Positions 17,538 to 27,201 of a stretch of DNA of 33,108 bases are shown piece by piece (the stretch's first letter is position 1; each line of letters opens with the position of its first letter). The stretch is from Candidatus Brockarchaeota archaeon (GTDB lineage: Archaea; Thermoproteota; EX4484-205; JAAOZP01). The notes under the pieces are model-generated. The model was not told where the DNA came from and did not search any database. It saw only the letters and a list, made by a program, of their open reading frames with translations. The stretch covers positions 1-33,108 of the forward strand of contig JAFNIT010000013.1 in the NCBI GenBank assembly GCA_017601345.1, read 5' to 3'. The translations under genes were made by a program, and so were the position numbers.

Positions 17538-18172
17538 GCACAAGCGGGAGGAGCGGAGAAAGCCTGCTAATACTCAGGACAGAGTACATTGCCGCAGGCG
17601 TCCACATAGGGACTAAGGTTTGCACAACATGTATGAAGCGTTTCGTCAGGTTCACCAGGCCAGACGGCCTTAATCTAATCGAGATATCTCAGACGGATGA
17701 GAAGATAAGGGTAGCGGGTAAGGCTCTTGCAAGATACGAACCCGATGAAGTAGTTGCCGTATCAGGCAAGGACTACGGGAGAACTCCTGTGTTGAAAATG
17801 TGCGAGTACACCGGTTTTAAACCCATCGTAGAAAGGTTCCCGCCGGGCATATTTTCAAATCCTAAGTATGAGGGGTATATCTCTCCCAAGATACTGATAA
17901 TCTCAGACCCGAAGGTTGATGAGAAGGCTATTCGAGAAGCGACTCTGATCGGCATACCTGTAATAGGAATATGTGACACGGACGATTCATGTTCCTTCAT
18001 AGACCTTATAATACCTGCGAACAATAAGGGGCGTAGCTCACTCGCCCTAGTATACTGGCTTTTAACAAGGGAGGTTCTTAGAAACAGGGGCATGCTCTCG
18101 CCCACCGAAAGCTTAAGCGAGAACTTCCATGCTTTTGAAACTAGACTTGAGGAAATCGAGGAGACGATTTAG
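17534..18172 (+). CDS. rps2: 30S ribosomal protein uS2
   Basis: YIAAGVHIGTKVCTTCMKRFVRFTRPDGLNLIEISQTDEKIRVAGKALARY...IGIPVIGICDTDDSCSFIDLIIPANNKGRSSLALVYWLL. Confidence 0.96.
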   Translation: MSTSGRSGESLLILRTEYIAAGVHIGTKVCTTCMKRFVRFTRPDGLNLIEISQTDEKIRVAGKALARYEPDEVVAVSGKDYGRTPVLKMCEYTGFKPIVERFPPGIFSNPKYEGYISPKILIISDPKVDEKAIREATLIGIPVIGICDTDDSCSFIDLIIPANNKGRSSLALVYWLLTREVLRNRGMLSPTESLSENFHAFETRLEEIEETI

Positions 18173-18175
18173 CGA

Positions 18176-19021
18176 ATGGTTAGAGTTAGGAAGCCGGCGT
18201 ATGCGGGAAGCTGGTATGAGGGAACTAGGGATAGCCTGTTAAAACAGCTCCAGGGCCTTTTTGAAGGCAGGCTTGGCATCGGAAAGGTGCCGAAGCTCGG
18301 CGAGTATGATCCAAGGCTCGTAGGATTAATCGTCCCTCACGCGGGCTATGTTTATTCCGGGATGGCTGCGACCTGGGCTTACGGTGAGGCGGCTAAGCAC
18401 GGTGCGAGGGATACGGTGGTGGTCATGGGCCCTGACCATCATATGGCTTCAACAGGCTTCGCAACCATGGGTGAGGGTGTTTGGAGAACCCCGCTTGGCG
18501 ATGTTGAAATAGACAGGCAGACGGTCAGCCTTCTTCTAAGCTACGCACCCTTCCTCGAAGACAATCCTTATGCACACTCCTTCGAGCATTCTATCGAACT
18601 ACAGCTTCCCTTCCTACAGTTAATCTACGGAGAATCTTTCAAACTAGTCCCCGTGATAATCCATGATTTCGAGTTAAAGAAGAACATGGAACTGGGAAGA
18701 GCATTGGCTAAGGCTCTGGAAGGGAAGAGGTCTATCGTGCTCGCAAGCTCAGACATGAGCCACTATGTTCCTGCGAAGGAGGCTGAGGAGAAGGATATGG
18801 CGACCATTATGGCAATAGAATCCCTCGACGAGAAGCGCGTGTATTCAGTAGCCTCCTCGTATGAGTCTCTCTGTGGTCTCGGGCCGGTAATTGCCCTAAT
18901 ATCATGCTTAAAGGAGATTGGCTGTTCGAGGGCATCTCTATTGAAATACTACCATAGTGGAGAAGTATCAGGGGACTATAGCGGGGTAGTCGGGTACTCC
19001 TCTATAGCCTTTTACAAGTGA
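18176..19021 (+). CDS. MEMO1 family protein
   Basis: RKPAYAGSWYEGTRDSLLKQL...GLIVPHAGYVYSGMAATWAYG...VVVMGPDHHM...VLASSDMSHYVP. Confidence 0.93.
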   Translation: MVRVRKPAYAGSWYEGTRDSLLKQLQGLFEGRLGIGKVPKLGEYDPRLVGLIVPHAGYVYSGMAATWAYGEAAKHGARDTVVVMGPDHHMASTGFATMGEGVWRTPLGDVEIDRQTVSLLLSYAPFLEDNPYAHSFEHSIELQLPFLQLIYGESFKLVPVIIHDFELKKNMELGRALAKALEGKRSIVLASSDMSHYVPAKEAEEKDMATIMAIESLDEKRVYSVASSYESLCGLGPVIALISCLKEIGCSRASLLKYYHSGEVSGDYSGVVGYSSIAFYK

Positions 19022-19027
19022 GGGAGC

Positions 19028-19984
19028 TTGCGGGTATCCTGCAGGGCTCCTGCGAAAGTCATCATCTCTGGGGAACACTCAGTCGTATACGGTTATCCTG
19101 CTCTCGTTGCTGCAGTGAACGTCTACTCCAAGGTTATTATTGAAACAGTCGACGAATTCGGGCCTCATGAAATATGCTCTGAAAAATACGGAATTGGGAA
19201 GGTTATTGGAGGTGCCATATCTGGTCCAGCTGCATTGAAGCCTCTCGCCAAAGTGGTGAGCGCTTTCTGCGAGTCAGAGTCCTTCAGGGGGAAGCTGAAG
19301 ATTCGTGTAAGCTCAGACATACCTCCTGCATCAGGCATGGGTTCTTCAGCATCGATATCAGTGGCATTAGCGTACGCTCTGCTGAAAACCATATACGATA
19401 AGCCTCCTGAAGAAAAGGTTTTCAAGCTTGCGATGGAGGGTGAGAAGATTGCCCATGCTAATCCTAGTGGCGTCGATGTGGCGGCAGCACTTCAAGGAGG
19501 CTTAATACTATTCGTTAAGGACAAGGGTTTTGAAAGACTTGAAGCAGGGAGCGGCATATTCCTCCTCGCCGATTCTGGAATGGAGCGGAGTACTAAGGAA
19601 ATGGTTTCAAAAGTGGCTTCCCTGAGAGAAAAGGAGCCGGACCTCTTTAACATAACAATGACGTCAATAAGCGAAATAACAAATAGGATCGCCAGACTCT
19701 TGGGGAGCGACTTAGTTGAAGCCGGCAGGCTAATGACGCTAAACCATCTCCTGCTTTCCCTCCTCGGTGTTTCAAACAGTAGGCTGGACTCCATAGTTTG
19801 GACAAGCATATCGGCTGGCGCATACGGTGCTAAGCTTACTGGCGGTGGCGGTGGAGGATGTGTTCTTACTTTAGTCGACGAGAAATCTTTAAACGCTGTT
19901 GAGGGAGCATTGCGTAACCTGAATGCTCCCACAAGAATCCTTAGGACAGTTGAAAAGGGAGTTTACATAGAAGAAGTAGATTAG
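19028..19984 (+). CDS. mvk: Mevalonate kinase (GHMP family)
   Basis: CRAPAKVIISGEHSVVYGYPALVAAVNVY...SSDIPPASGMGSSASISVALAYALL...GAKLTGGGGGGCVLTLV. Confidence 0.93.
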   Translation: MRVSCRAPAKVIISGEHSVVYGYPALVAAVNVYSKVIIETVDEFGPHEICSEKYGIGKVIGGAISGPAALKPLAKVVSAFCESESFRGKLKIRVSSDIPPASGMGSSASISVALAYALLKTIYDKPPEEKVFKLAMEGEKIAHANPSGVDVAAALQGGLILFVKDKGFERLEAGSGIFLLADSGMERSTKEMVSKVASLREKEPDLFNITMTSISEITNRIARLLGSDLVEAGRLMTLNHLLLSLLGVSNSRLDSIVWTSISAGAYGAKLTGGGGGGCVLTLVDEKSLNAVEGALRNLNAPTRILRTVEKGVYIEEVD

Positions 19985-20380
19985 AAATTTTTCGCATCTC
20001 TATACGATCTCTGGCATATAATCCATACGCCTAGAAAATTCTACATCCATAGTGTTCAAAGCAGAAAGAGGCTTCGGGAGATACTGGTCGCGTGTAATAA
20101 TCCGGTATAAATCAGATTTTTCCCGAATAGCTATTCCAAGCATTTACACAAATCGCCCTGTTTATAACGTAATGTATTAAATCGATTTCAAAAAATGTTA
20201 CCTTGATTGTAATCAGCGAATCCAGGTGATAAACAAGATGCGGAATCACTACTCGTCACCTATGGTTGAGAAGCAGTTTACTCCCTTGAGTCAGGGTTAA
20301 CAGTATTCCTATAAACCTCATCATTTCACGTGTGCTTGGCTAGCTTCCAGCAGGTTGGTTAAACCATGCTGGCAACAGAG

Positions 20381-20390
20381 TTAAAAACTC
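20381..20390 (+). promoter_or_regulatory. TATA-like promoter for the IPP isomerase gene (TTAAAAACTC)
   Basis: Third copy of the 10-mer; about 24 nt before GTG 20409. Confidence 0.45.
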
Positions 20391-20408
20391 TCGGAGAATC
20401 CTTAAACC

Positions 20409-21512
20409 GTGTCAATTGAAAGCAGGAAGGCTGATCACATCCGTATAGCCTTAGAGAGGGAAGTGTCTTCCAGGATTACCCCGGGATTTGAGGATGTCGA
20501 GCTTATTCACAACGCTGTATGCGAGGTTGATTTTAACGAGATAGATACTACTGTCATGGTGATGGGTAAGAGGCTTAGGATGCCTCTGATCATAGAGGCG
20601 TTGACCGGTGGGACGCCGGAAGCCAAGAGGATAAACATGGGTCTCGCGGAGGTTGCGGAATCAGAAGGCATAGGTATAGGTGTGGGAAGTGTCAGAGCTG
20701 CCTTGGAAGACCAGAGGCTTGTAGACACGTATTCGATCGTTAGGGATAGGGCTCCAAATGCTCTCGTAATATCCAACATAGGGGCTGCTCAAGTTGCTGA
20801 ATACGGCTTAGAATACGCTTTGAAAGCGATGGAGCTGGTTAAAGCAGACTCTCTCGCCATACATTTTAACAAGCTCCAGGAGCTTGTCATGCCTGAGGGT
20901 GAAACCCGTTTCAAAGGATACGTGCAGCATATTGTTGAACTCTCTAAGAGGATTGGCGAAAAACTCTGCCTTAAAGAGACTGGAGCAGGTTTCAGCGGCG
21001 AAGCAGCTATGCTTGCAGAGTCATGGGGCGTGGAATGGGTTGATGTAGCCGGCGCTGGAGGAACCAGCTGGTATGCCGTCGAATACTATCGTGCTAAAGA
21101 GAGGAACGACGAGAAGGCTTCGATGTTGGATGAAGTTTTCTGGGACTGGGGTATTCCAACCGTGGTCAGCATAATCGAATCGAGAATCTGCGCACCCCGT
21201 CTCCGTGTAATAGCTAGCGGCGGGGTTAGGACTGGATTGGACGCTGCGAAGGCGATAGTCCTGGGGGCGAGTTGCGTAGGCATGGCTAGGCCATTTCTAA
21301 TAGCTTTTTCAAGAGGGGGTGTAGCGGAGGCTAGGAGGCTGGTTAAGTCTTTCGAACTCGCATTAAGGTCTACAATGTTCCTCGTAGGCGCTAGAAACAT
21401 TACCGAACTCATGTCAGTGCCTTTCATAGTAAGAGGTAAAACTGCCGAATGGCTTGAACGTAGAGGATTGCTAGAGAAGCTTGCAGGGAGGATGCGCTAT
21501 AAACATGAATGA
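20409..21512 (+). CDS. fni: Isopentenyl-diphosphate delta-isomerase, type 2
   Basis: RKADHIRIALEREVSS...RMPLIIEALTGGTPEAKRIN...AIHFNKLQELVMPEGETRFKG...KETGAGFSGEAA...VDVAGAGGTSW (FMN-dependent IDI-2). Confidence 0.93.
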   Translation: MSIESRKADHIRIALEREVSSRITPGFEDVELIHNAVCEVDFNEIDTTVMVMGKRLRMPLIIEALTGGTPEAKRINMGLAEVAESEGIGIGVGSVRAALEDQRLVDTYSIVRDRAPNALVISNIGAAQVAEYGLEYALKAMELVKADSLAIHFNKLQELVMPEGETRFKGYVQHIVELSKRIGEKLCLKETGAGFSGEAAMLAESWGVEWVDVAGAGGTSWYAVEYYRAKERNDEKASMLDEVFWDWGIPTVVSIIESRICAPRLRVIASGGVRTGLDAAKAIVLGASCVGMARPFLIAFSRGGVAEARRLVKSFELALRSTMFLVGARNITELMSVPFIVRGKTAEWLERRGLLEKLAGRMRYKHE

Positions 21513-23232
21513 CATCATTAGGGAAATAGTTGAAAGGCTGGCGCTTGAAAACGCTGTTTCGTTTAACGGCGTTGCCAAGGCTGAGGCTGTCCTCGGAAAA
21601 CTCCTAGGGTCTAATCCGGAGCTTAGGAGCAGGATTAAGGAGATTATACTGCTTGTAAGGGAGATAACGGAGAAAGTCAATAGCCTTACGCTTACTCAGC
21701 AAAAAGAGCTTCTAAGCAAATTAGGCCCAGTCAAGCCCGTTGAGAAGCCGCTTAAAACAATCGGTATTCCGGAGCTTCCTAAAGCCGAGGGATTTACCAA
21801 GATCACCTTAAGGTTTGCACCTAATCCAGATGGGCCGTTAACACTAGGAAACGCCAGGCCTGCGATACTTTGCGATTACTACGCTAGGAAAACCGGGGGC
21901 AAGCTGATACTCAGATTTGAAGATACCTCGCCGTCCGTTAAACCCCCTCTCAGAGAAGCCTATGAATGGGTTGTCGAAGACCTGAAGTGGCTGGGCATAG
22001 AACCAGACGAGATATACTACCAGTCAGATAGGCTCCCCATATACTATGATTATGCGACGAGTTTTCTGGAAAAAGGGTTTGCATACGTTTGCCTATGTAA
22101 GCCGGGGGATTTCAGGAGCTACGAGCGCGAGGGCAAGCCCTGTCCCCATAGGGATCATGATCCTGCTCTAAACATCAGGCTCTGGGAGAAAATGCTGGAT
22201 GGTACGATGAAGCCTGGGGAAGCCGTGGTTAGAGTTAAAACAGACATGGAGCATCCGAACCCCGCCGTAAGAGACTGGCCTGCTCTAAGGATAGATATTG
22301 CTGAACACCCGAGGATTAGCGGCTTCAGAGTCTGGCCGCTCTACAATTGGTCTTGCGCGATAGACGATTACGAGATGAAGATATCTCACGTTATAAGGGG
22401 AAAGGAGCATTTAACTAATGAAGTGCGTCAATCATACGTATTCCAGTATTTGAATGCACCACAACCGGTTTCAATACACATAGGTCGGGTTGGTCTTGAA
22501 AACAGCGTCCTGAGTAAATCTAAGATCATGAAAGGCTTTTCTCAAGGGTTTTATACGGGGCTTGACGACCCTAGGCTTGGAACACTCAGGGCGTTGAGGA
22601 GAAGAGGGTTCAAGCCAGAGGTTATCAGACGGGTCATACTGGATATGGGTCTTAAAATAACGGAGGCAATGGTTAAATGGGAGAACCTCTATGCTTACAA
22701 CAGGGAAGTCGTAGACTGGAATTCTGAACGCTACTATTTTGTGAAGGACCCTTTCAAACTTGTCGTCAAAAACATGACTAAGAGGGTCGAGGCTAGGCTC
22801 TCCCGTCACCCGAGTAGGCCTGAGCTGGGATTCAGGCCGATTGTAATAGAGCCTCATGAAGGAATGGTTGAGCTACTCGTCTCAGCGGAAGACGTTTGCA
22901 ATACGATGCCAGGTTCAAGGCTGAGGCTCATATCCCTCTTCAACGTTGAAATCGAGAGTGTTGATCGTGAAACCAAACTCGTAAACTCGTTTTTTAAGGG
23001 TATGGAGGTTCCTGAAAAATCCGCTGGAATAAAGCTGATACAATGGGTCCTACCGGAAGATGCTGTTGAAACATGGGTGTTAATGCCTGATGCAAGCTAC
23101 GCGAAGGGTCTTGGAGAATCTTCTCTAAAGAGGCTCCCTCCAGGGAGGATGGTCCAATTAGTCAGATTCGGCTTCTGTGTCGTGGAAAAGGTTTCAGAAA
23201 ATTTTGTTGAGCTGGTTTTCTCCCACCCGTAG
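21505..23232 (+). CDS. gltX: Glutamyl-tRNA synthetase (archaeal type)
   Basis: ITLRFAPNPDGPLTLGNARPAILCDYYARKTGGKLILRFEDTSP...VIRGKEHLTNEVRQSYVFQYL...GLENSVLSKSKIMKGFSQGFYTGLDDPRLGTLRALRRRGFKPEVIR. Confidence 0.94.
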   Translation: MNDIIREIVERLALENAVSFNGVAKAEAVLGKLLGSNPELRSRIKEIILLVREITEKVNSLTLTQQKELLSKLGPVKPVEKPLKTIGIPELPKAEGFTKITLRFAPNPDGPLTLGNARPAILCDYYARKTGGKLILRFEDTSPSVKPPLREAYEWVVEDLKWLGIEPDEIYYQSDRLPIYYDYATSFLEKGFAYVCLCKPGDFRSYEREGKPCPHRDHDPALNIRLWEKMLDGTMKPGEAVVRVKTDMEHPNPAVRDWPALRIDIAEHPRISGFRVWPLYNWSCAIDDYEMKISHVIRGKEHLTNEVRQSYVFQYLNAPQPVSIHIGRVGLENSVLSKSKIMKGFSQGFYTGLDDPRLGTLRALRRRGFKPEVIRRVILDMGLKITEAMVKWENLYAYNREVVDWNSERYYFVKDPFKLVVKNMTKRVEARLSRHPSRPELGFRPIVIEPHEGMVELLVSAEDVCNTMPGSRLRLISLFNVEIESVDRETKLVNSFFKGMEVPEKSAGIKLIQWVLPEDAVETWVLMPDASYAKGLGESSLKRLPPGRMVQLVRFGFCVVEKVSENFVELVFSHP

Positions 23233-23245
23233 TTTCCTCAAGTAA

Positions 23246-23255
23246 GTTTTTATAC
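23246..23255 (+). promoter_or_regulatory. TATA-like promoter for the eL8-eS28-eL24 cluster
   Basis: gtttttatac in the gltX-eL8 gap. Confidence 0.45.
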
Positions 23256-23296
23256 CCCTCTTCCAGGGTTTGGACGGGTAGAGGTGCTTAGTTGAA

Positions 23297-23689
23297 ATGG
23301 CTAGGATTACAACAGCTGATTACGAGCCGACTAAGGAGCTTGTGGAAGAGGCGTTAGAGCTGCTGAGGCTGGCAGCGAAAACAGGCAAGGTTAAGAAGGG
23401 CACCAATGAAACCACTAAGGCGCTTGAAAGAGGTATTGCAAAGCTCGCCTATGTGGCTGACAATACTGACCCGGTAGAAGTAGTTCTGCATATACCCCTG
23501 CTCAGCAGGGATAGGAAGATCCCATATATCATCGTCCCGGACAAGAAGCAGTTGGGTGAGGCAGCTGGGCTGGTAAACGTCTCCGCTGCAGCAGTAGCGA
23601 TAATCGACCCTGGGGAGGCGGCTTCCATGCTTGAAAGCCTAGTTAAGAAGATAGAGGCCCTAAGGGCATCAGGCGGGGGCTCCTCTTGA
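23297..23689 (+). CDS. rpl7ae: 50S ribosomal protein L7Ae (eL8)
   Basis: [73 protein letters not shown]. Confidence 0.96.
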   Translation: MARITTADYEPTKELVEEALELLRLAAKTGKVKKGTNETTKALERGIAKLAYVADNTDPVEVVLHIPLLSRDRKIPYIIVPDKKQLGEAAGLVNVSAAAVAIIDPGEAASMLESLVKKIEALRASGGGSS

Positions 23690-23892
23690 GCGAAGAAGCA
23701 ACTCCTGCAGAGGTTGTCGAACTAGTAGCCAGATCAGGAGCCTCAGGCGAGGTCACGCAGGTTAGGGTAAGAATACTCGCCGGCAGGGACAAGGGAAGGG
23801 TCATACTTAGGAATGTACGCGGCCCAGTTAGGGTTGGGGACATACTAATGCTCAGGGAGACGGAGAGAGAAGCTAGAAGATTCGCAGGGTGA
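23686..23892 (+). CDS. rps28e: 30S ribosomal protein eS28
   Basis: [58 protein letters not shown]. Confidence 0.96.
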   Translation: MSEEATPAEVVELVARSGASGEVTQVRVRILAGRDKGRVILRNVRGPVRVGDILMLRETEREARRFAG

Positions 23893-23898
23893 TGAGCC

Positions 23899-24072
23899 AC
23901 GCCCACGTTCTTCCAATGTAGCTTTTGCAACGAAACGTTCCCTGCTGGGGAGGGCATAGTGTATGTTAAGAGGGACGGGAGCATACTTAGGTTCTGCAGC
24001 TCCAAATGCTTTAGGAACTTCAAGTTGGGAAGGAACCCTAGGAAGGTAAGATGGGTGGTTAAGGCTAAGTAG
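23899..24072 (+). CDS. rpl24e: 50S ribosomal protein eL24, apparent ACG start (57 aa)
   Basis: Translated by hand: (M)PTFFQCSFCNETFPAGEGIVYVKRDGSILRFCSSKCFRNFKLGRNPRKVRWVVKAK*. In-frame upstream stop TGA at 23893-23895; no ATG/GTG/TTG before the zinc motif; SD GGTGAT at 23888-23893. Confidence 0.9.
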   Translation, partial: TPTFFQCSFCNETFPAGEGIVYVKRDGSILRFCSSKCFRNFKLGRNPRKVRWVVKAK

Positions 24073-24083
24073 GAGTCTGAGAA

Positions 24084-24743
24084 ATGAGGATCGTCATACT
24101 GGGTCCACCTGGCTCTGGAAAGGGAACCTACTCCTCGAGGCTAGCATCAAGGCTCGGAATACCTCACATCTCAACTGGAGACCTCTTTAGGGATGAGATT
24201 AAAAGCGGCAGCGAGCTCGGAAACAATATCTCAAGCTATGTTTCAAGCGGTAGGCTTGTCCCAGACGATGTTGTAAACAGGGTGATGGAGAAGAGACTCT
24301 CAAAAGAAGACTGTAGGAAGGGCTTCATCCTAGACGGCTATCCTAGGACGGTGAATCAGGCGGAGTTCCTAGATGGGATTTCCAAAGTCGATGTAGTCAT
24401 AAACCTGAATGTACCGGACGAGGTAATAGTAAGACGATTATCGTCAAGATTGATCTGCAGGAATTGCGGCGCAATATACAACAAGATTACACTCCCTCCA
24501 AAGATTGATGGAATATGCGACAAGTGCGGCGGAGAACTCTACCAGAGGGAAGACGATAAGCCTGAGATAATAAGAGAGAGAATAGGGATATACAAGAGGG
24601 AGATTGCACCACTATTAGAATACTATCGGAAAAAGGGGATTGTTCTAGACTTTTTCTATGAATCCGGCGGATCCGGAGGGGATGTCTCGCCAGATCAGGC
24701 GGTAGACAATATAATTGAAGCATTGAAAGAATTCTCAGACTGA
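24084..24743 (+). CDS. adk: Adenylate kinase, bacterial-like long form with Cys4 zinc LID
   Basis: MRIVILGPPGSGKGTYSSRLASRLGIPHISTGDLFRDEI...GFILDGYPRTVNQAEFLD...RLICRNCGAIYNKITLPPKIDGICDKCGGELYQREDDKPEIIRERI. Confidence 0.93.
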   Translation: MRIVILGPPGSGKGTYSSRLASRLGIPHISTGDLFRDEIKSGSELGNNISSYVSSGRLVPDDVVNRVMEKRLSKEDCRKGFILDGYPRTVNQAEFLDGISKVDVVINLNVPDEVIVRRLSSRLICRNCGAIYNKITLPPKIDGICDKCGGELYQREDDKPEIIRERIGIYKREIAPLLEYYRKKGIVLDFFYESGGSGGDVSPDQAVDNIIEALKEFSD

Positions 24744-25046
24744 ACAATGCGATTCCCTCTGAGCTGAATAATCCAGATCCGTGTTAATCGGACTCAATCG
24801 TTTTTCCCAAACGTCGCTTTAAGTAGGAAAATACACTTCCGAAAATGTATAAGAATCCTATTGCATCTATGACTTAAGTGGTTAGTAGCTTATACAACTG
24901 TTGTAAGCAATCATTCTAGCATTTTTTTAAGATGATAAAAAGCTATTTAGGCTTCTGTATCTTCTGTGGATTCTCGTCCAATTAGAGTAAGGGATAGAGA
25001 TTAATACTTCTAAACTGTCGATAACCCTGGAGGCCAGCGTAGGATA

Positions 25047-26816
25047 ATGGGTGTCAGGGAACCGATAGTAGTTGTCCTAGGCCATGTAGACAGTGGTAAA
25101 ACTTCTCTCTTGGATAAGATACGTGGAACATTCGTGGCAATGAGAGAAGCTGGGGGGATTACTCAACACGTGGGGGCGAGCCTCATCCCTTCTCAAGTAA
25201 TAGTGGATGTTGCTAAGACCCTTAACATAAGGCTGGAGGAAAAGCTTAAGGTCCCTGGGATACTCTTCATAGATACTCCTGGCCACGAAGCCTTCGTAAA
25301 TCTAAGGAAGAGAGGAGGCTCTATAGCCGATTTCGCAATACTCGTAATAGACATTCTTAGGAGCGTTGAGCCGCAGACTGTGGAGTCTCTTGAAATACTA
25401 AGGGTGAGAAAGACTCCCTTCATAGTTGCAGCCAATAAGCTAGACCTCATACCCGGCTGGAAGCCTCAGAAGACGCTAAGCTTCACCCAGTCTTTGTCTA
25501 AGCAGGATGAGAGGGCTAGGCGAGTATTAGATGAGCACTTGTACAAGATTATCGGAGACCTTTCGATGCTCGGGTTCAGGTCTGACAGGTTTGATCGTAT
25601 AACTGATTTCCGTAGGAACGTTGCCATAGTTCCCGTGAGCGCGGTGACGGGCGAGGGTGTTTCGGAAGTCATAGCGGTACTCATAGGTCTTATTCAACAG
25701 TTTCTCATAACCTTGCTTGAATACGGCGAGGGCCCGGGTAGGGGAGTTGTGCTAGAGGTTGTTGAAGAAACCGGAATGGGCACCACTGTTAATGCAGTAA
25801 TATTCGACGGAATATTGAGAAAGGATGATACTATAGTCTTAATGGGTTTAAACAAACCTATCGTCACTAGGGTCAGAGCCTTATTGATGCCTAAGCCGCT
25901 CGATGAGATAAGGGATCCTAGGGACAGGTTTAACCATGTCAACGAAGTAAGGCCTTCCGCAGGGGTAAAGATAGTTGCTCCAGGCCTTGAAGGAGCATTA
26001 CCCGGCTCACCGCTGTTAGTGGCAAGGGGAAATGTAGAGGATGCTGTTCAAAAAATCATGGCTGAAGTCGAGTCTATAAGGATTAGGAGCGGTGAGGAGG
26101 GTGTCGTCGTCAAAGCAGACACGCTCGGTTCGCTCGAGGCGTTAGTGGGCGAGCTTGAGAAGAAGGATATTCCCGTGAGGATTGGAGACATAGGCCCAGT
26201 TTCGGAACGCGATGTGATAGAGGCCTCTGTCTCATCAAAGGATCCTACGCTCAGGGCTCTCCTAGTGTTTAACGTTAGGGTAATGCCGGAGGCTGCGGAA
26301 GAGGCTAGGAAGAGGGGGGTGCCGATTTTCGAAAACAGGATAATCTACCAGCTTGTTGAAGAATTCACAGAATGGCGTAAGAAGGAGAAGCAGAGGGAGA
26401 TGCAAGCCAAGCTTGAGCAGCTCATCCTCCCAGGTAAGATAAGGATACTGCCCAACTACATTTTCAGGAGGAGCAAGCCCGCGATAGTCGGAGTAAAGGT
26501 AGAGGCCGGCGCGGTAAAGCCAGGTTTCCCATTGGTTAATTTGAATGGTGAAAGAATTGGCGTCATACAGCAGATACAAAAGGAGGGGAGATCTCTCCCA
26601 ATTGCTGAGGCTGGGGAGGAGGTCGCCATATCCATACCGGAGGCTATCGTCGGCAGGAGTCTCAAGGAGGATGATGTGCTTTTAGTCGACGTACCCGCTG
26701 GGGATGCTTCCCTAGTTAACAGGGTCTTCAGAAACCAACTTGCTCCTCACTATCTGGAAGCCTTGGAGGAAATTTCAAAGTTGAAGAGAAAGGAGAACCC
26801 GTTCTACGGTCTCTAA
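25047..26816 (+). CDS. infB: Translation initiation factor aIF5B
   Basis: [45 protein letters not shown]...[32 protein letters not shown]...[14 protein letters not shown]. Confidence 0.96.
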   Translation: MGVREPIVVVLGHVDSGKTSLLDKIRGTFVAMREAGGITQHVGASLIPSQVIVDVAKTLNIRLEEKLKVPGILFIDTPGHEAFVNLRKRGGSIADFAILVIDILRSVEPQTVESLEILRVRKTPFIVAANKLDLIPGWKPQKTLSFTQSLSKQDERARRVLDEHLYKIIGDLSMLGFRSDRFDRITDFRRNVAIVPVSAVTGEGVSEVIAVLIGLIQQFLITLLEYGEGPGRGVVLEVVEETGMGTTVNAVIFDGILRKDDTIVLMGLNKPIVTRVRALLMPKPLDEIRDPRDRFNHVNEVRPSAGVKIVAPGLEGALPGSPLLVARGNVEDAVQKIMAEVESIRIRSGEEGVVVKADTLGSLEALVGELEKKDIPVRIGDIGPVSERDVIEASVSSKDPTLRALLVFNVRVMPEAAEEARKRGVPIFENRIIYQLVEEFTEWRKKEKQREMQAKLEQLILPGKIRILPNYIFRRSKPAIVGVKVEAGAVKPGFPLVNLNGERIGVIQQIQKEGRSLPIAEAGEEVAISIPEAIVGRSLKEDDVLLVDVPAGDASLVNRVFRNQLAPHYLEALEEISKLKRKENPFYGL

Positions 26817-26824
26817 AACTTAAT

Positions 26825-26833
26825 GTTTTAATA
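26825..26833 (+). promoter_or_regulatory. TATA-like promoter for eS6
   Basis: gttttaata about 25-30 nt before ATG 26857. Confidence 0.4.
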
Positions 26834-26856
26834 CAGGGCCTATCAGCATACTCAAC

Positions 26857-27201
26857 ATGCCTCCCGAGTTCAAACTGTGCATCGCGGACCCGAAGACGGG
26901 TAAGACGGAGTCTGTAAAGCTGGAGGGGAGTAACGCAGTCCCATTACTAGGCTTAAAGATAGGGAGCATCGTAGATGGTTCTTTAATCGGCAAGTCAGGG
27001 ATTAGACTGATGATAACCGGAGGATCGGACAAGTCTGGGATACCCATGGTCGCCTCGGTTCAGGGCGGCGTGAAGAAGTACATATTGGTGAATAAGAAGT
27101 CTCGTGTTGGAGAAACAAGGGTTAAGATGCTGGTGAGGGGGAACCAGATATCTGAAGATATATACCAGGTTAACATGAAGATAGTTACGGAGGGCGTTTG
27201 A
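26857..27201 (+). CDS. rps6e: 30S ribosomal protein eS6
   Basis: FKLCIADPKTGKTESVKLEGSNAVPLLGLKIGSIVDGSLIGKSGIRLMITGGSDKSGIPM. Confidence 0.95.
   Translation: MPPEFKLCIADPKTGKTESVKLEGSNAVPLLGLKIGSIVDGSLIGKSGIRLMITGGSDKSGIPMVASVQGGVKKYILVNKKSRVGETRVKMLVRGNQISEDIYQVNMKIVTEGV

Noticed and set aside
20210-20300. Possible C/D-box sRNA (ggtgataaacaagatg...)
   Set aside because: C box is imperfect and no convincing D/D' boxes were found at proper spacing.
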